From JALZAI01 sp038212215 (GTDB lineage Bacteria > Actinomycetota > Actinomycetes > Mycobacteriales > Jatrophihabitantaceae), in contig JBBQUT010000026.1 in the NCBI GenBank assembly GCA_038212215.1, forward strand, positions 1-64,000: a stretch of 64,000 nucleotides of DNA, read 5' to 3'. Made by a program: the position numbers and the translations under genes. The notes below the pieces were generated by a model. It had not been told where the DNA came from. It did not search any database and saw only the letters and a program-made list of their open reading frames with translations. Position 1 is the first letter of the stretch, and every line of letters starts with the position of its first letter. This document shows, piece by piece, positions 51,397 through 60,324 of this stretch.

Positions 51397-52692
51397 TCAT
51401 CTACTCACCGTGGTCCGCGCGTCCACATTGGCGCCGTGCCCGGACCGTAGTCCACGAGCCAGAGCGGTCGCGAACGTCGGAGCGAGCGGAAGCACCGGGA
51501 TGATCGTGGCCTGAAAAGCATGATAAACATCGGGCTTTCCCGTCCACACGTTCGCGGCCGGGCGATTGTGCGGATCGAGTTCGTGTCGCCACGATCCGCC
51601 GACCGGGTCGAGAAAAAGCGCGGCTGCGTGGTCCCACCAGATGCGATACCAGCGCTCGTAGTGCGGGTCGCCGGTGACCCTGCCCAATGCCGCCGCCGCG
51701 CCAAGGGCCTCGGCGAGCACCCAATGCAGCCGATCCCGCACGACGGGAGTTCCGTCCCAGTCCACCGTGTAGACGAATCCTTCTGCGCCGTCGACCGACC
51801 AGCCAAGGCGCAACCCCGTGCGAAACAGCGACTCCGCGTCGGGAAGCAGCCAGTCGGGCGCGCCCGTTCCTAGTGCGTCGCGCAGGTGCAACGCCAGACG
51901 CGCCCATTCCATCAGGTGCCCGATAGTGACCCCGTACGGCCGGAACTGGTGGGCGCGATCGGAGCTGTTGTATGCCGGCATTGCCTGCCACGAAGCATCG
52001 AAGTGCTCCGCCAGGCTCCAGTCGTTCGAGCGGGCGAAACCGTGCACGACGCGCTCGACAATGCGTAGCGCACGCTCGCGCCACAGGGGCAGGCCAGTAA
52101 CGTCCGCCGCGGCGAGCAAGGCCTCGACAGCGTGCATATTGGCGTTAGCCCCACGATAGGGGTCCAGCGTTCGGAATTCGGTGTCCCATTCATCGACGAG
52201 CAGCCCGTCTGCCTCTAACCAGAATTGTCTTTCGACCACCGCCAATGCGTCAGCGAGCAACTGCTCGGCACCGTCGCGGCCGGCCACCGCGGCGCTGGAG
52301 GCAGCCAAAACAACGAACGCGTGCTCATAAGCCCGCTTTTGCCCTGCCGTCGGGCCGTCCGCCCCGACGGCAGTGAACCAGCCACCGTGTGCATCGTCGT
52401 GCAGGCGGCCAGACAGCGCCGCGACCCCATAGTCGGCAAGCCTGCCCATCCCCGGCAGCCCCAGCAATTGGCCAAGACAAAAGACGTGAGTCATGCGGCA
52501 GGTGATATAGGTCTGAACGGGTTGATCGAGCAACGCAACCCCGAAGTCATCGAGCCACGCGAAGCCCCCGTCGGGATGAGCCGATTTAGCGGCAAAGTTC
52601 AGCAGCCGGTCCCGCTCGCCCGCCAGCCAGCCACGGTGAGAAGCCAGTGACGCCCAATTCGGACCCGCAACCGGCGCGCTCTCCACAGCCAC
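51397..52692 (-). CDS. AGE-family epimerase/isomerase (YihS-like)
   Basis: From a GTG at 52692, six bases after AAGGAG, the protein has 431 residues, the usual length for N-acylglucosamine 2-epimerase/YihS-type (alpha/alpha)6 barrels. Characteristic segments are PDGGFAWLDDFG, TYITCRMTHVF, AYEHAFVVLAAS, NANMHAVEALL, EHFDASWQ, and GHLMEWARL with the catalytic His. Family reactions include mannose/glucose/fructose or sulfoquinovose isomerisation. The frame open to 52842 is excluded because family similarity starts after residue 50. No sugar genes adjoin it. Confidence 0.9.
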   Translation of the reverse strand: MAVESAPVAGPNWASLASHRGWLAGERDRLLNFAAKSAHPDGGFAWLDDFGVALLDQPVQTYITCRMTHVFCLGQLLGLPGMGRLADYGVAALSGRLHDDAHGGWFTAVGADGPTAGQKRAYEHAFVVLAASSAAVAGRDGAEQLLADALAVVERQFWLEADGLLVDEWDTEFRTLDPYRGANANMHAVEALLAAADVTGLPLWRERALRIVERVVHGFARSNDWSLAEHFDASWQAMPAYNSSDRAHQFRPYGVTIGHLMEWARLALHLRDALGTGAPDWLLPDAESLFRTGLRLGWSVDGAEGFVYTVDWDGTPVVRDRLHWVLAEALGAAAALGRVTGDPHYERWYRIWWDHAAALFLDPVGGSWRHELDPHNRPAANVWTGKPDVYHAFQATIIPVLPLAPTFATALARGLRSGHGANVDARTTVSR

Positions 52693-52824
52693 AACATGCT
52701 CCTTCCCCACCGGACATCCGCTGCGGATTACCCGCTCGCCGGGCGTTAATGGGACACCAAGGTCGGCGGCTTGGCACGGCAAAACTAGCGCAGGCTGACC
52801 ATTGCTCGATAGGCGGACGACGTC

Positions 52825-53490
52825 ATGAACATCCCCGGACAAGGCCCCGACGACACACAGGCACTGCGAGCGCGCCTGAGCCGCTACAGCGACGGGGGGC
52901 TAATTCCCAAGGCAGGCATGCGACTAACCCGGGAGGCGCTCACCCCGGAGGATCTGGAACTGTTGCGTCGACGAGACATCAGAGTCCACGGACGGGTCTG
53001 CGAAGACGTCATTCGCGCCGTGAACGAATCCGAACCTAGCTGGACCCTGCTCGCCGAAAACGGGCTTCTCGAGGACTTGACCGTCAGCGAACTGAACGCG
53101 ATCTCGCACGCGCTGCGCGGAGGTCCGACCGAACCCGGGACGTGGGCAAACCCGGTCAGTGCATCGCTGCTATTCACCGATCCTGCCAATTTGTTCACGC
53201 TTCGCCAAATCATCCCCGGTGACCTCGAGCCACAGCAAGTCACCGGTTACCGGTACGCCTGCTTGGTGACCCGGGACTTCGGCAATCCCGAACCGCTATC
53301 GTCGCCCTTACTACCGTCCCCTATCAATCGGGGCTCGGGCTTTCCCGAGATTGAGGGCCGCAGAAGTCAAGCACCGAAACCGCAGTGTCACAAAGGAAAC
53401 CGTGTCAACTCAGCGAGCGGGCGACGTCCAGGAAACCATGATCATCGACACTCCGCAGGGGCCTCCTCCTACTCAATGCGGTTCACCTGA
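52825..53490 (+). CDS. hypothetical protein
   Basis: A 221-codon frame divergent from the isomerase gene. The first 150 residues look protein-like: LSRYSDGGLIPKAGMRLTRE, LELLRRRDIRVHGRV, NGLLEDLTVSELNAISHALR and PANLFTLRQIIPGDL. I recognise no family with confidence. The last 60 residues turn Pro/Ser/Arg-rich and look like read-through beyond a former stop, so the gene may be frameshifted near 53280. Confidence 0.5.
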   Translation: MNIPGQGPDDTQALRARLSRYSDGGLIPKAGMRLTREALTPEDLELLRRRDIRVHGRVCEDVIRAVNESEPSWTLLAENGLLEDLTVSELNAISHALRGGPTEPGTWANPVSASLLFTDPANLFTLRQIIPGDLEPQQVTGYRYACLVTRDFGNPEPLSSPLLPSPINRGSGFPEIEGRRSQAPKPQCHKGNRVNSASGRRPGNHDHRHSAGASSYSMRFT

Positions 53491-53849
53491 ACGTCGATGA
53501 GCCGACGTCCTGGGTGTCTCGATCGGCGGTCTGGCGCGAGTGCAGTCGTGGTCGGACGACGAGCTTGCCCGGCCACCACCAGCACGGATGTGGATGACCT
53601 CGATATCGATTGACCCTCCAGGGCCAGCGTGCATCGGATGCGTCGCAGACTGCGTTACATCGCTTGCGACGAGGCACGAGCAGCGGTGCCTCAATCCGAG
53701 ACCGGGAGGGCCGGGCGGCGGCGCGTGACGGCGTCGCAAAGTGAGATACCGGCGCGGCCCGGCAGCACGCATTCTGACATCCGGGGGGTGACACCGCGCG
53801 TACCCGCGCGTGACGACCGCCGGGCACGGGCTCGCACGGAAGGACAGCG
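53491..53849. other. intergenic stretch, no supported gene
   Basis: Short frames on both strands (up to 114 codons) are Arg/Pro/Gly-rich and mutually antisense. No motif stands out. The BLUF gene promoter should lie toward the right end. Confidence 0.45.
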
Positions 53850-54287
53850 ATGGCTGACGATCACAGCAGCGTATACAGGCTGATCTATCGCAGCCGGGAC
53901 CTCATCGCGCCGGAGCAGCGCAAGACGGAACTCGGAACGTTGTTCACGGCGGCTCGTTCCAACAACAAGAACAAGCAGATCAGCGGTGCACTGCTGTTGT
54001 CGGACACGCATTTCGTGCAGACCCTCGAAGGGGACGAGACAGCCGTGCGCGATCTCTTCGCGCACATCGAGCGCGACCAGCGCCACGACGCAGTCTCGGT
54101 GCTCGAAGCGGGCACGGTCGATGATCGGGTTTTCGCGCGCTGGGCCATGGCCCGTGTCGCGCCGGTCGCCGGCGAGCCGGACACCTACCTGATCGCCCAC
54201 CAGGACGGGATCTCCCCCGCTGCGAGCCGGGGCACCACCCCGGAGCAGGAAGCGGTGCTGGCGGTCATGCGCAAGGCGATGGAGTAG
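53850..54287 (+). CDS. short BLUF-domain blue-light photoreceptor
   Basis: This 145-residue protein is a stand-alone BLUF domain that binds FAD. The key flavin-site residues are all visible: Tyr13 in RLIYRSR, Asn39 in NNKNKQISGALL, Gln57 in HFVQTLEG, and Trp98/Met100 in FARWAMARV. The Asn to Gln (18) and Gln to Trp (41) spacings equal those of AppA. About 45 residues after the core would form the usual C-terminal helices. AAGGACAG precedes the ATG. It has no output domain, so it must signal by protein contact. No obvious partner is adjacent. Confidence 0.92.
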   Translation: MADDHSSVYRLIYRSRDLIAPEQRKTELGTLFTAARSNNKNKQISGALLLSDTHFVQTLEGDETAVRDLFAHIERDQRHDAVSVLEAGTVDDRVFARWAMARVAPVAGEPDTYLIAHQDGISPAASRGTTPEQEAVLAVMRKAME

Positions 54288-54610
54288 CAGTCGCGATTCG
54301 AGATGACCCGCGCGCGATATTGCCCGGTGACGGTGCGCGGATTCCAGCTAGGTGTCGTGTCGGACTTGGTAGGCGGTGCCCCTGATCCGAGGCGGTCCAG
54401 TGCCGGGCTCTGTTGCGTTAGGGGCGCCCGTGGCGTCGGGACGCTGATCCGATGATCGGTTCGAGGTCCGTGTCATCGTCCGCGCCAGCCGGTTACCGGG
54501 GTTACGTTCGGCTGCCGCGGAACGAACACGAACCGGTCGACCGGGCGGCGGTGCTCAGGACGTCCAGTCCGCCCCAGTGCGCTTTCTCTCCCGCAAAGGG
54601 TCTCGCGTGA
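54288..54610. other. intergenic stretch, no gene seen
   Basis: Nothing recognisable. The sequence contains GGGCTCTGTTGCG near 54405, which resembles an insertion-sequence end, but no partner end or transposase is visible. Confidence 0.4.
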
Positions 54611-54937
54611 CCGAGGGCTGAGACGGTCGGCCTCAGCCTGCGCGGCCTCGAGAAGGGGCTTAGCGGCTTCTTCCACCTCAACAACGGACTGACCCTGATC
54701 ACCCTCGGACTCTCCATCGCGCTCGGAAACCTCTACGCCCGATGGCTGGGAGCGATCGCCGTCCGCGCCGGCCTCGCGTTCCTCATCGGCGGCATCGTCA
54801 CCGCACACGCCGGTTTCTCAGACGAGGCCGGCCTCGTGCTGGCTCCAGCGCTGGCGCTGCTCGCCGCATTCATGATCGGTATATGTATCCCGATGTGGCG
54901 GCGCGCAGCCGCCCCGCTCGGCCTCAACGACCAATAG
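54611..54937 (+). pseudogene. membrane-protein C-terminal fragment
   Basis: Between an in-frame TGA (54608-54610) and a TAG (54935-54937) lies a frame with three clear membrane spans: GFFHLNNGLTLITLGLSIAL, AIAVRAGLAFLIGGIVTAHA and LVLAPALALLAAFMIGICIP. It has no suitable start codon before the first span. It looks like the 3' end of a lost integral membrane gene. Family unknown. Confidence 0.5.
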
Positions 54938-55264
54938 GCCGGGCACCTGGGCGCTCCTCGCCCCGCATCAATTCGCGACCCCGGTCCCGCAAGGTGTGCA
55001 GCGAGCGGTGACCCGGGTCGAGGACGCGCTGAACAAGGTCGAGCGCTCCCGCGAGGAACTCAGTCACGCAGCCTGCGGGGCCTAACATGATCCTTAAGCG
55101 ACTCACGGCAAGTGGTAGCTGGCATGGAGGTACTGCCGTTGCGCTGGGATCCACCGCCACAAGCGCAACGTTCCTTCGGTTTGGACACGCCGCCCGCTCG
55201 ACGATTGATCGCTGGGGACAACGCGCCCCTGTTCTGGTCTGGCAAGTAGGTCGAGCATGAAGGT

Positions 55265-56605
55265 ATGAGCGGAGACGACGACCCGCGACCGAGCGATGTC
55301 GAGTGGCTCGATACTTCCCCGACGTCCCCGACGTCCCCGACGTCCCCGACATCCCCGACGGCCTGGCGGTGGCGCCGATGGCTGACTCTGCTGTTCGCCG
55401 CCGTCGTGTTAGTGGCCGGGATGGGCGTGGTCAATCATCAGCGCGGCACGACGTCGGCGGCGCCGGTATCCAGCCCGGCAACGACAGCGTCTGTGCCTGA
55501 TACGGGCGGGTCATCTCCGGCGAATCCCGACGGGCGGCTGTGGCCGGCGGCTGCGAGTGGCTGTGGCGGGCAGGCGTACTTGCCGCTCGTCTCGTCTGCG
55601 CGGCGGTTGGCCGAGCGGACCGGGCTGCAGGTCAGGCTAGGCCCGCAATTGAACACCGTTGACGTCGATCACGCCCGGGTCAGCCCGCAGCCGGGCCTGC
55701 GGTTGGCGGCCGGCGAGTTCGTGTCCCAGATGGTGCCTGAGGGACCCGGCATTGTCGTGCTGATCACTACGTGCGACCAAGGTGCCCCCTCGCGGGTGGT
55801 GGCTGTCGATGCCGCCGGCCAGGCGCGTCAGGTAGCGGCGGGGCACTTCGATGGACTGCTCGCTGGAGGCCGCCGTCCGTGGGCCTTTCAATTCCCTGCT
55901 GACAACAACGCGGCGGAACGGCTGGACCCGCTCGACGGGAGCGCGCTCCTGACCCTGCCCGCCGACTTCGGGGTCGTCGGCGCCTACCAGGGTCTGATCA
56001 TCGGCTACCAAGCCCCGACAGCGGGGTCGGAGCCGAACACGTCCGGGCCGCTGGTGATCCTGGACCCGGTCGCCGGTCGGGTACTGGCCACCGTCGGACC
56101 GTCCAGCGCCGTTGCGACCGTGAGCGCAGGCCTGATCCTGTGGACAAACGGCGCCTGTAGGGCGGGCCGACGCTGCGTCGTGCACCGCTATGACCTTGCC
56201 ACCGGCGCTAGCTCCTCCCGCGACTACCACCTCGGCCTCAGTACCGGCGCCATCCTCGGCTACGGGCTGATCAGCCCCGACCAGCGACTCCTCGCCTTCC
56301 AACTCCACCGACCGGCACCAGATCCGAGATTCGATCAAGGCCACCCCGGTACCCCGACCGACATCGCCGTCCTGCACCTGGACACCGGCCAACTTGACAC
56401 CGTGCCCGGCATCGAACTGTGGGCCAAAGCGAGCCCAGGCCTCGTCTTTTCCCCCGACAGCCGGTGGCTGGTCATCGGCCTCGATGAGGGCACCCGCACC
56501 AGCCTGCTGCTCTGGCATCCCGGGCTCAGCCACCCCGCATCCGTCGTCGAAGTCCCCGGCCTCACCCTCGACACCACACCAATCACCGCACGCCTGACCA
56601 GCTAG
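55265..56605 (+). CDS. membrane-anchored protein with SPT-repeat tail and beta-propeller-like domain
   Basis: A 446-residue protein. The first 15 residues are acidic, followed by four to five Ser-Pro-Thr repeats (about 18-32) on the cytoplasmic side, a membrane span (WLTLLFAAVVLVAGMGVV, about 39-56), and an extracytoplasmic domain. The latter has recurring propeller-like blades, for example RVVAVDAAGQARQV, LVILDPVAGRVLATV and FSPDSRWLVIGLDEG. No catalytic residues are recognised. The Cys pair in SGCGGQ and CRAGRRC may form disulfides. Upstream is a gap of about 330 bases after the membrane fragment. Function unknown. Confidence 0.7.
   Translation: MSGDDDPRPSDVEWLDTSPTSPTSPTSPTSPTAWRWRRWLTLLFAAVVLVAGMGVVNHQRGTTSAAPVSSPATTASVPDTGGSSPANPDGRLWPAAASGCGGQAYLPLVSSARRLAERTGLQVRLGPQLNTVDVDHARVSPQPGLRLAAGEFVSQMVPEGPGIVVLITTCDQGAPSRVVAVDAAGQARQVAAGHFDGLLAGGRRPWAFQFPADNNAAERLDPLDGSALLTLPADFGVVGAYQGLIIGYQAPTAGSEPNTSGPLVILDPVAGRVLATVGPSSAVATVSAGLILWTNGACRAGRRCVVHRYDLATGASSSRDYHLGLSTGAILGYGLISPDQRLLAFQLHRPAPDPRFDQGHPGTPTDIAVLHLDTGQLDTVPGIELWAKASPGLVFSPDSRWLVIGLDEGTRTSLLLWHPGLSHPASVVEVPGLTLDTTPITARLTS
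55321..55356 (+). repeat. 9-bp tandem repeat encoding Ser-Pro-Thr
   Basis: Three perfect copies of GACGTCCCC and a fourth with one change (GACATCCCC), preceded by a partial copy. The unit is in frame with the host gene, so copy-number changes would lengthen the SPT linker without breaking the protein. Confidence 0.85.
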
Positions 56606-56643
56606 CAAAGAGGACCGGCCGAACCTCCGCCGCGCTGGAGCCG

Positions 56644-56940
56644 GTGTCAGGACTAGCCGGTCATCGGGTGATCGTGTTCGTGCAGGAGAACAAGACCACC
56701 GACTGCTATTTCCCGACGATGCCCGTGTGGGGCGCTGCGGTCACAGACCACGCGAACCTGTTGGCGGCGGCGCCGGCCACACCGAGCTCGTCCGCGGCGT
56801 TAACCTCGACCTCACCAACGGGCTACTCGAGCACCACCCCCACGGCGGACTCGCTGCGCGTCCCGACCCAGAACTCGACCGCTGCTGCATCACCTCACCC
56901 TTACCGCCGACGACACTACAATGGCCATGAAATGATTGGC
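56644..56940 (+). pseudogene. phosphoesterase (phospholipase C-like) N-terminal fragment
   Basis: The frame opens with GHRVIVFVQENKTTDCYFPT and MPVWGAAVTDHANLLAA, matching the first strand and metal-site region (ENKT/DxYF) of the phosphoesterase/phospholipase C family, which is normally 300-500 residues. After about 40 residues the similarity ends in Ser/Thr/Pro-rich sequence. There is no signal peptide. It is a truncated remnant. Confidence 0.6.
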
Positions 56941-56994
56941 CGAATGTCGCGGGACCCTACCTCCGGGTCAAGGACCAGCGCGAAAATTGATCAT

Positions 56995-57219
56995 GTGACA
57001 AGCGAACCGGTCGACCCGGGGCTTAGCCCAGTCGATGTCCTCACGCGATGGGAACTGTTCGGGGGCACCTGGCGCGTCCTCGACCGGGACGGCGTGCATG
57101 TCACCATCGCCCTGTTCCGCTGTGACGGCGGCGAGGAACAGCAACGCCTCACCAGCGCCGACCCTGCTCTCACCTTCTGGCTCAATGACCGAATCAGCAA
57201 CAGGGGCACCACAAGCTGA
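56995..57219 (+). CDS. small conserved-looking protein
   Basis: A 74-codon frame starting at a GTG: a short acidic N-terminus, then LTRWELFGGTWRVLDRDG, VHVTIALFRCDGGEEQQRL and LTFWLNDR. Small proteins with this W..FGGTWRV/CDGGEE pattern occur in many Actinomycetota with no known function. It is in frame with the phosphoesterase fragment, so the real start is uncertain and could be 56944. Confidence 0.55.
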   Translation: MTSEPVDPGLSPVDVLTRWELFGGTWRVLDRDGVHVTIALFRCDGGEEQQRLTSADPALTFWLNDRISNRGTTS

Positions 57220-57779
57220 GCTGAATCACTCGCTGCGCAAGCCCTGATAGGGGGGCGCATGAGTCTGCGAGCGCCTGGACCGGCCAACCGGCATCCGTAC
57301 ACTCCTCGCGAAGCGTCCCATCGCCCGGGAGCAATGCGCCGGTGGCTGCCGCTGGGCTGCAGCCATGCCACGCCCTTGCATCGGAACGGCGGCGGACAGC
57401 TTCTCGGCACACCACATGCCGCCCGCGCCGGTCACAAGCAGCAGCTAACACACGCTTGAGCCCTGAGGCATTCCCCGTTGGTGCTGTTGTGGACTAATAG
57501 TCACTATGCGTTTAGTGTTAACTCCTCCGGAGGGAGTGCCAGTGACGTGCTTAGGCGCCGAGTCGTGCGTGCATGTCAAAGACCGTGTTTGGGTTGAAGA
57601 GTGCCCGGTCGACCCGCCGACAAAGTGGCGCGCCTGTTCGACCGACAACGCTCGGTGGTTGAGCACGGTGCTGCCGGGTCGCCGCGAGCCGCTTGGAACT
57701 CAACAAACTGGGGCAACTAACCGCGGACACCGACTTGGTGCTCGAGGCATCCGCGCAGGGCTCCTGGCGGTCTGATCGA
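57220..57779. other. intergenic stretch before the nitrate-locus regulator
   Basis: No certain gene. An 89-codon frame (57506-57775) has a Cys-rich start but no family resemblance. Around 57487-57510 the DNA is unusually AT-rich for this window, with a possible promoter, and is followed by an imperfect palindrome, ACTCCTCCGGAGGGAGT (57520-57536). Confidence 0.4.
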
Positions 57780-58448
57780 GTGAACACGATCCACGGCGGG
57801 CGACGCCGGGAGGTTGTCGAGTTCTTCCGCGCGAGTGACGGTCCGTTGAGCGCTCGCGAGGTTGCTGATGAGCTGGGCCTGCACATCAATACCGTCCGGT
57901 TTCACCTCGACGCTCTGGTCCGCCACGGCACTCTGCGGCGCGAAGAAGGTCGGTCGGAGGGCCCGGGCCGGCCCCGCGGCCAGTATGTGCTGGCGCCGGG
58001 AATGGATCGTGGCGGTCCGCGCAATTACAAGTTGTTGGCCGAGATGCTGCTCAGTCACCTTGCCGCTGACGCCGATGCCGGCGGCACGGCGGTCCAGGCG
58101 GGGGAGGCGTGGGGCCGTTACCTGGTGCCCCCGCCGGCTCCGAGTCAACGGCTGTCGACCGCCGATGGCTTGGCGCGGCTGACGGACCTGTTGTCCGACG
58201 TCGGATTTGATCCCCAGCTGTCGCGCGCAGCCGATGCCCACCCCGAGATCCGGTTGCGGCATTGTCCGTTCCTGGAGTTGGCCGAGACGCATCGTGACTT
58301 GGTCTGCGCGCTGCACCTGGGATTCATGCGCGGCGCGCTCGAGCAACTCGGGATACCGCTGCACGCGCAGTCGCTGACTCCGTTCGTTGATCCGCACACG
58401 TGTCTCGTCCGCCTTGCTCCCACCCACACCGGCCGGGGGAATCGATGA
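57780..58448 (+). CDS. ArsR-like helix-turn-helix regulator with C-terminal sensor domain
   Basis: From the GTG at 57780 the protein has 222 residues (a TTG at 57693 would add 29). The N-terminal winged helix reads GGRRREVVEFFRASDGPLSA then VADELGLHINTVRFHLDALV and a wing with GRPRGQYVL. The C-terminal domain has RHCPFLELAETHRDLVCALH and a late PHTCLVRL, giving Cys and His residues that could bind a metal or Fe-S cluster, as in DUF2087/metalloregulator-type proteins. It stands before the nitrate genes and is their likely regulator. Confidence 0.82.
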   Translation: MNTIHGGRRREVVEFFRASDGPLSAREVADELGLHINTVRFHLDALVRHGTLRREEGRSEGPGRPRGQYVLAPGMDRGGPRNYKLLAEMLLSHLAADADAGGTAVQAGEAWGRYLVPPPAPSQRLSTADGLARLTDLLSDVGFDPQLSRAADAHPEIRLRHCPFLELAETHRDLVCALHLGFMRGALEQLGIPLHAQSLTPFVDPHTCLVRLAPTHTGRGNR

Positions 58449-59064
58449 CCAGGCTCGGCGACGCTGCCGGCATTGTTGCCGCATTTCGCGTGGCTGGGGA
58501 TGGCGCACGCAGTGTCGTTCCTGCAAGCGCGGCTGACGTTTGGAGTTCTGGGCATCACGTCGCCGCCAGGTTTGGACATAGGTCGGGTCGTGGTCCGCGC
58601 GTCAACATCTGCGAGCCTGTCTTCGCGGCGGCCCTCGTGACCGGGGGTGGGTCCGGCAGGCCACCGACGGTGAGACTGCCTGTGCAGGCGATCATCGCCG
58701 GCGCGAGTGCACGCCCTCTCGAGCTCCCCTCGCCTGCATCGACCTGGAGACCCGTCAGGATGGCCCCGCTCGTCGTCATTGGAGTCACGCTGATCGCGAA
58801 GCACGCCGATGAGGACGCCGACTGATGCGCGGGAGGCTGTGCGATCGCGAGGATGCGGAGTCGCCGGAGCGCGAGTTCTGTCGCCGCGGGTTCGTCGATC
58901 AGCAGTTGGGACAGGTATCCGTCGACATCGCCGGGATGGACCGGGAGGTGCCCCTGCCGATCATGTTCGATTTCTGCAAACGGTGCTGTTCCGCGTGACC
59001 GGCGCGCACTTCGATCGGTGGCTGGCACCGTCGGCCTCGCCGGCGAGAGGAAGGACTTGTCGCC
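58449..59064. other. 616-base gap before narK, possible decayed coding sequence
   Basis: No intact gene. Frame fragments such as LPHFAWLGMAHAVSFLQARL (about 58465-58530) and a 57-codon frame at 58825-58998 (DQQLGQVSVDIAGMDREVPL) look protein-like but belong to no family I recognise. The narK promoter should be near the right end. Confidence 0.4.
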
Positions 59065-60324
59065 ATGAGCACGTCTGAGAACGCTTCGAGGCCCCGAACA
59101 CGAGCGGCGGGGGGTTCGGACGGCGAGCGGGTGTCGAGCCGCGCGTGGCTGATGCTGGCGTTGGCGACAGCGGGGTTCGCGGTCAACTTCTGGGCGTGGG
59201 CGCTGCTGTCTCCGCTCGGCACACGCCTGAAGGATTCGCTGCACTTGTCCTCTTTCTCGCAGGCGCTGATCGTCGCGGTACCGGTGGTAGTCGGGTCGCT
59301 CGGGCGCATCCCGGTCGGCGCGCTGACCGACCGCTTCGGCGGAAGGGTGATGTTCCCGGTGGTGTCGCTAGTGACGATCGCACCGGTGCTGTTCCTCGGT
59401 CTGGTCGGGCATTCCAGCCTCGCCGCGGTGCTGATCGGCGGGTTCTTCCTGGGCATCGCCGGGTCCGCGTTCGCGGTCGGGGTGCCGTTCGTCAGCGCCT
59501 GGTTCCCGCCGGAGCGCCGCGGGCTGGCGGTCGGCGTCTTCGGCGCCGGCATGGGAGGGACCGCGATCAGCGCGCTGACCACGGTGAAACTGGTCACAGC
59601 GCACGGCTTCGCGGCCCCGTTCGTGATCACCGCGATCGTCCTGGGGGTCTACGGGGTGCTCGCCGCGCTGCTGCTGCGAGACGCCCCCGGGCGGACGGCG
59701 CCGACGGAGCCACTGGCTCGCCGGCTCGCGGCCACCGTTCGGTTGCCGATCACCTGGCGCGCGTCGGCGTTGTACGCGGTCGGGTTCGGCGGTTACGTGG
59801 CGTTCAGCGTCTACCTGCCCACCTACCTGAAGAACGCCTACGCCTTGACCCAATCGGATGCGGCGAACAAGATGGCCGGCTTCGTGCTCGTCGCTGTCGT
59901 GCTGCGGCCGCTGGGCGGGTGGCTGTCGGACCGGTTGGACGCCGCACGGGTACTGATGGGAGCGTTCACCGTCGTCACGGTCGGCGCGTTCGTGCAGTCG
60001 GCCACCCCGTCACTGTCCCCGGTGGGCACCATCGCGTTCCTGGCGATGGCCGCAGCGTTGGGCACCGCATCGGGCGCGGTGTTCGCCCTCGTCGCGCAAC
60101 GCTCCCCGGCGAACAAGGTGGGCGCGGTGACCGGAGTCGTCGGCGCTGCCGGCGGACTCGGCGGGTTCATCCCGCCGCTGCTGATGGGCTCGGTCTACGG
60201 CGGGCGCGGCAGCTACGCCCTCGGACTGATCGCCCTCGGCGTGGTCGCCCTGCTCGTGCTCGGCCTGTCCGCAGTCATGGCCCGCGCCGCTCGATTGCCG
60301 GGGCAGGTGGCCGCGGGTGTGTGA
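59065..60324 (+). CDS. narK: nitrate/nitrite transporter, NarK family
   Basis: The 419-residue MFS protein has 12 spans. NarK-type features are FAVNFWAWALLSPLG in span 1, the MFS loop GALTDRFGGRV, the glycine-rich nitrate signature GAGMGGTAISAL in span 5 and GVVGAAGGLGGFIPPLLMG in span 11. It would import nitrate or exchange it for nitrite. AGGAAGGA stands before the ATG. Its last 8 bases overlap the hemerythrin gene, followed by narG, so this is a nitrate respiration operon. Confidence 0.93.
   Translation: MSTSENASRPRTRAAGGSDGERVSSRAWLMLALATAGFAVNFWAWALLSPLGTRLKDSLHLSSFSQALIVAVPVVVGSLGRIPVGALTDRFGGRVMFPVVSLVTIAPVLFLGLVGHSSLAAVLIGGFFLGIAGSAFAVGVPFVSAWFPPERRGLAVGVFGAGMGGTAISALTTVKLVTAHGFAAPFVITAIVLGVYGVLAALLLRDAPGRTAPTEPLARRLAATVRLPITWRASALYAVGFGGYVAFSVYLPTYLKNAYALTQSDAANKMAGFVLVAVVLRPLGGWLSDRLDAARVLMGAFTVVTVGAFVQSATPSLSPVGTIAFLAMAAALGTASGAVFALVAQRSPANKVGAVTGVVGAAGGLGGFIPPLLMGSVYGGRGSYALGLIALGVVALLVLGLSAVMARAARLPGQVAAGV

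Noticed and set aside
54405..54420. GGGCTCTGTTGCG resembling an insertion-sequence terminus
   Set aside because: No opposite inverted end, target duplication or transposase remnant found nearby.
57506..57775. 89-codon frame before the nitrate-locus regulator
   Set aside because: No family resemblance, overlaps the possible TTG-started regulator N-terminus, and is antisense-open on the other strand.
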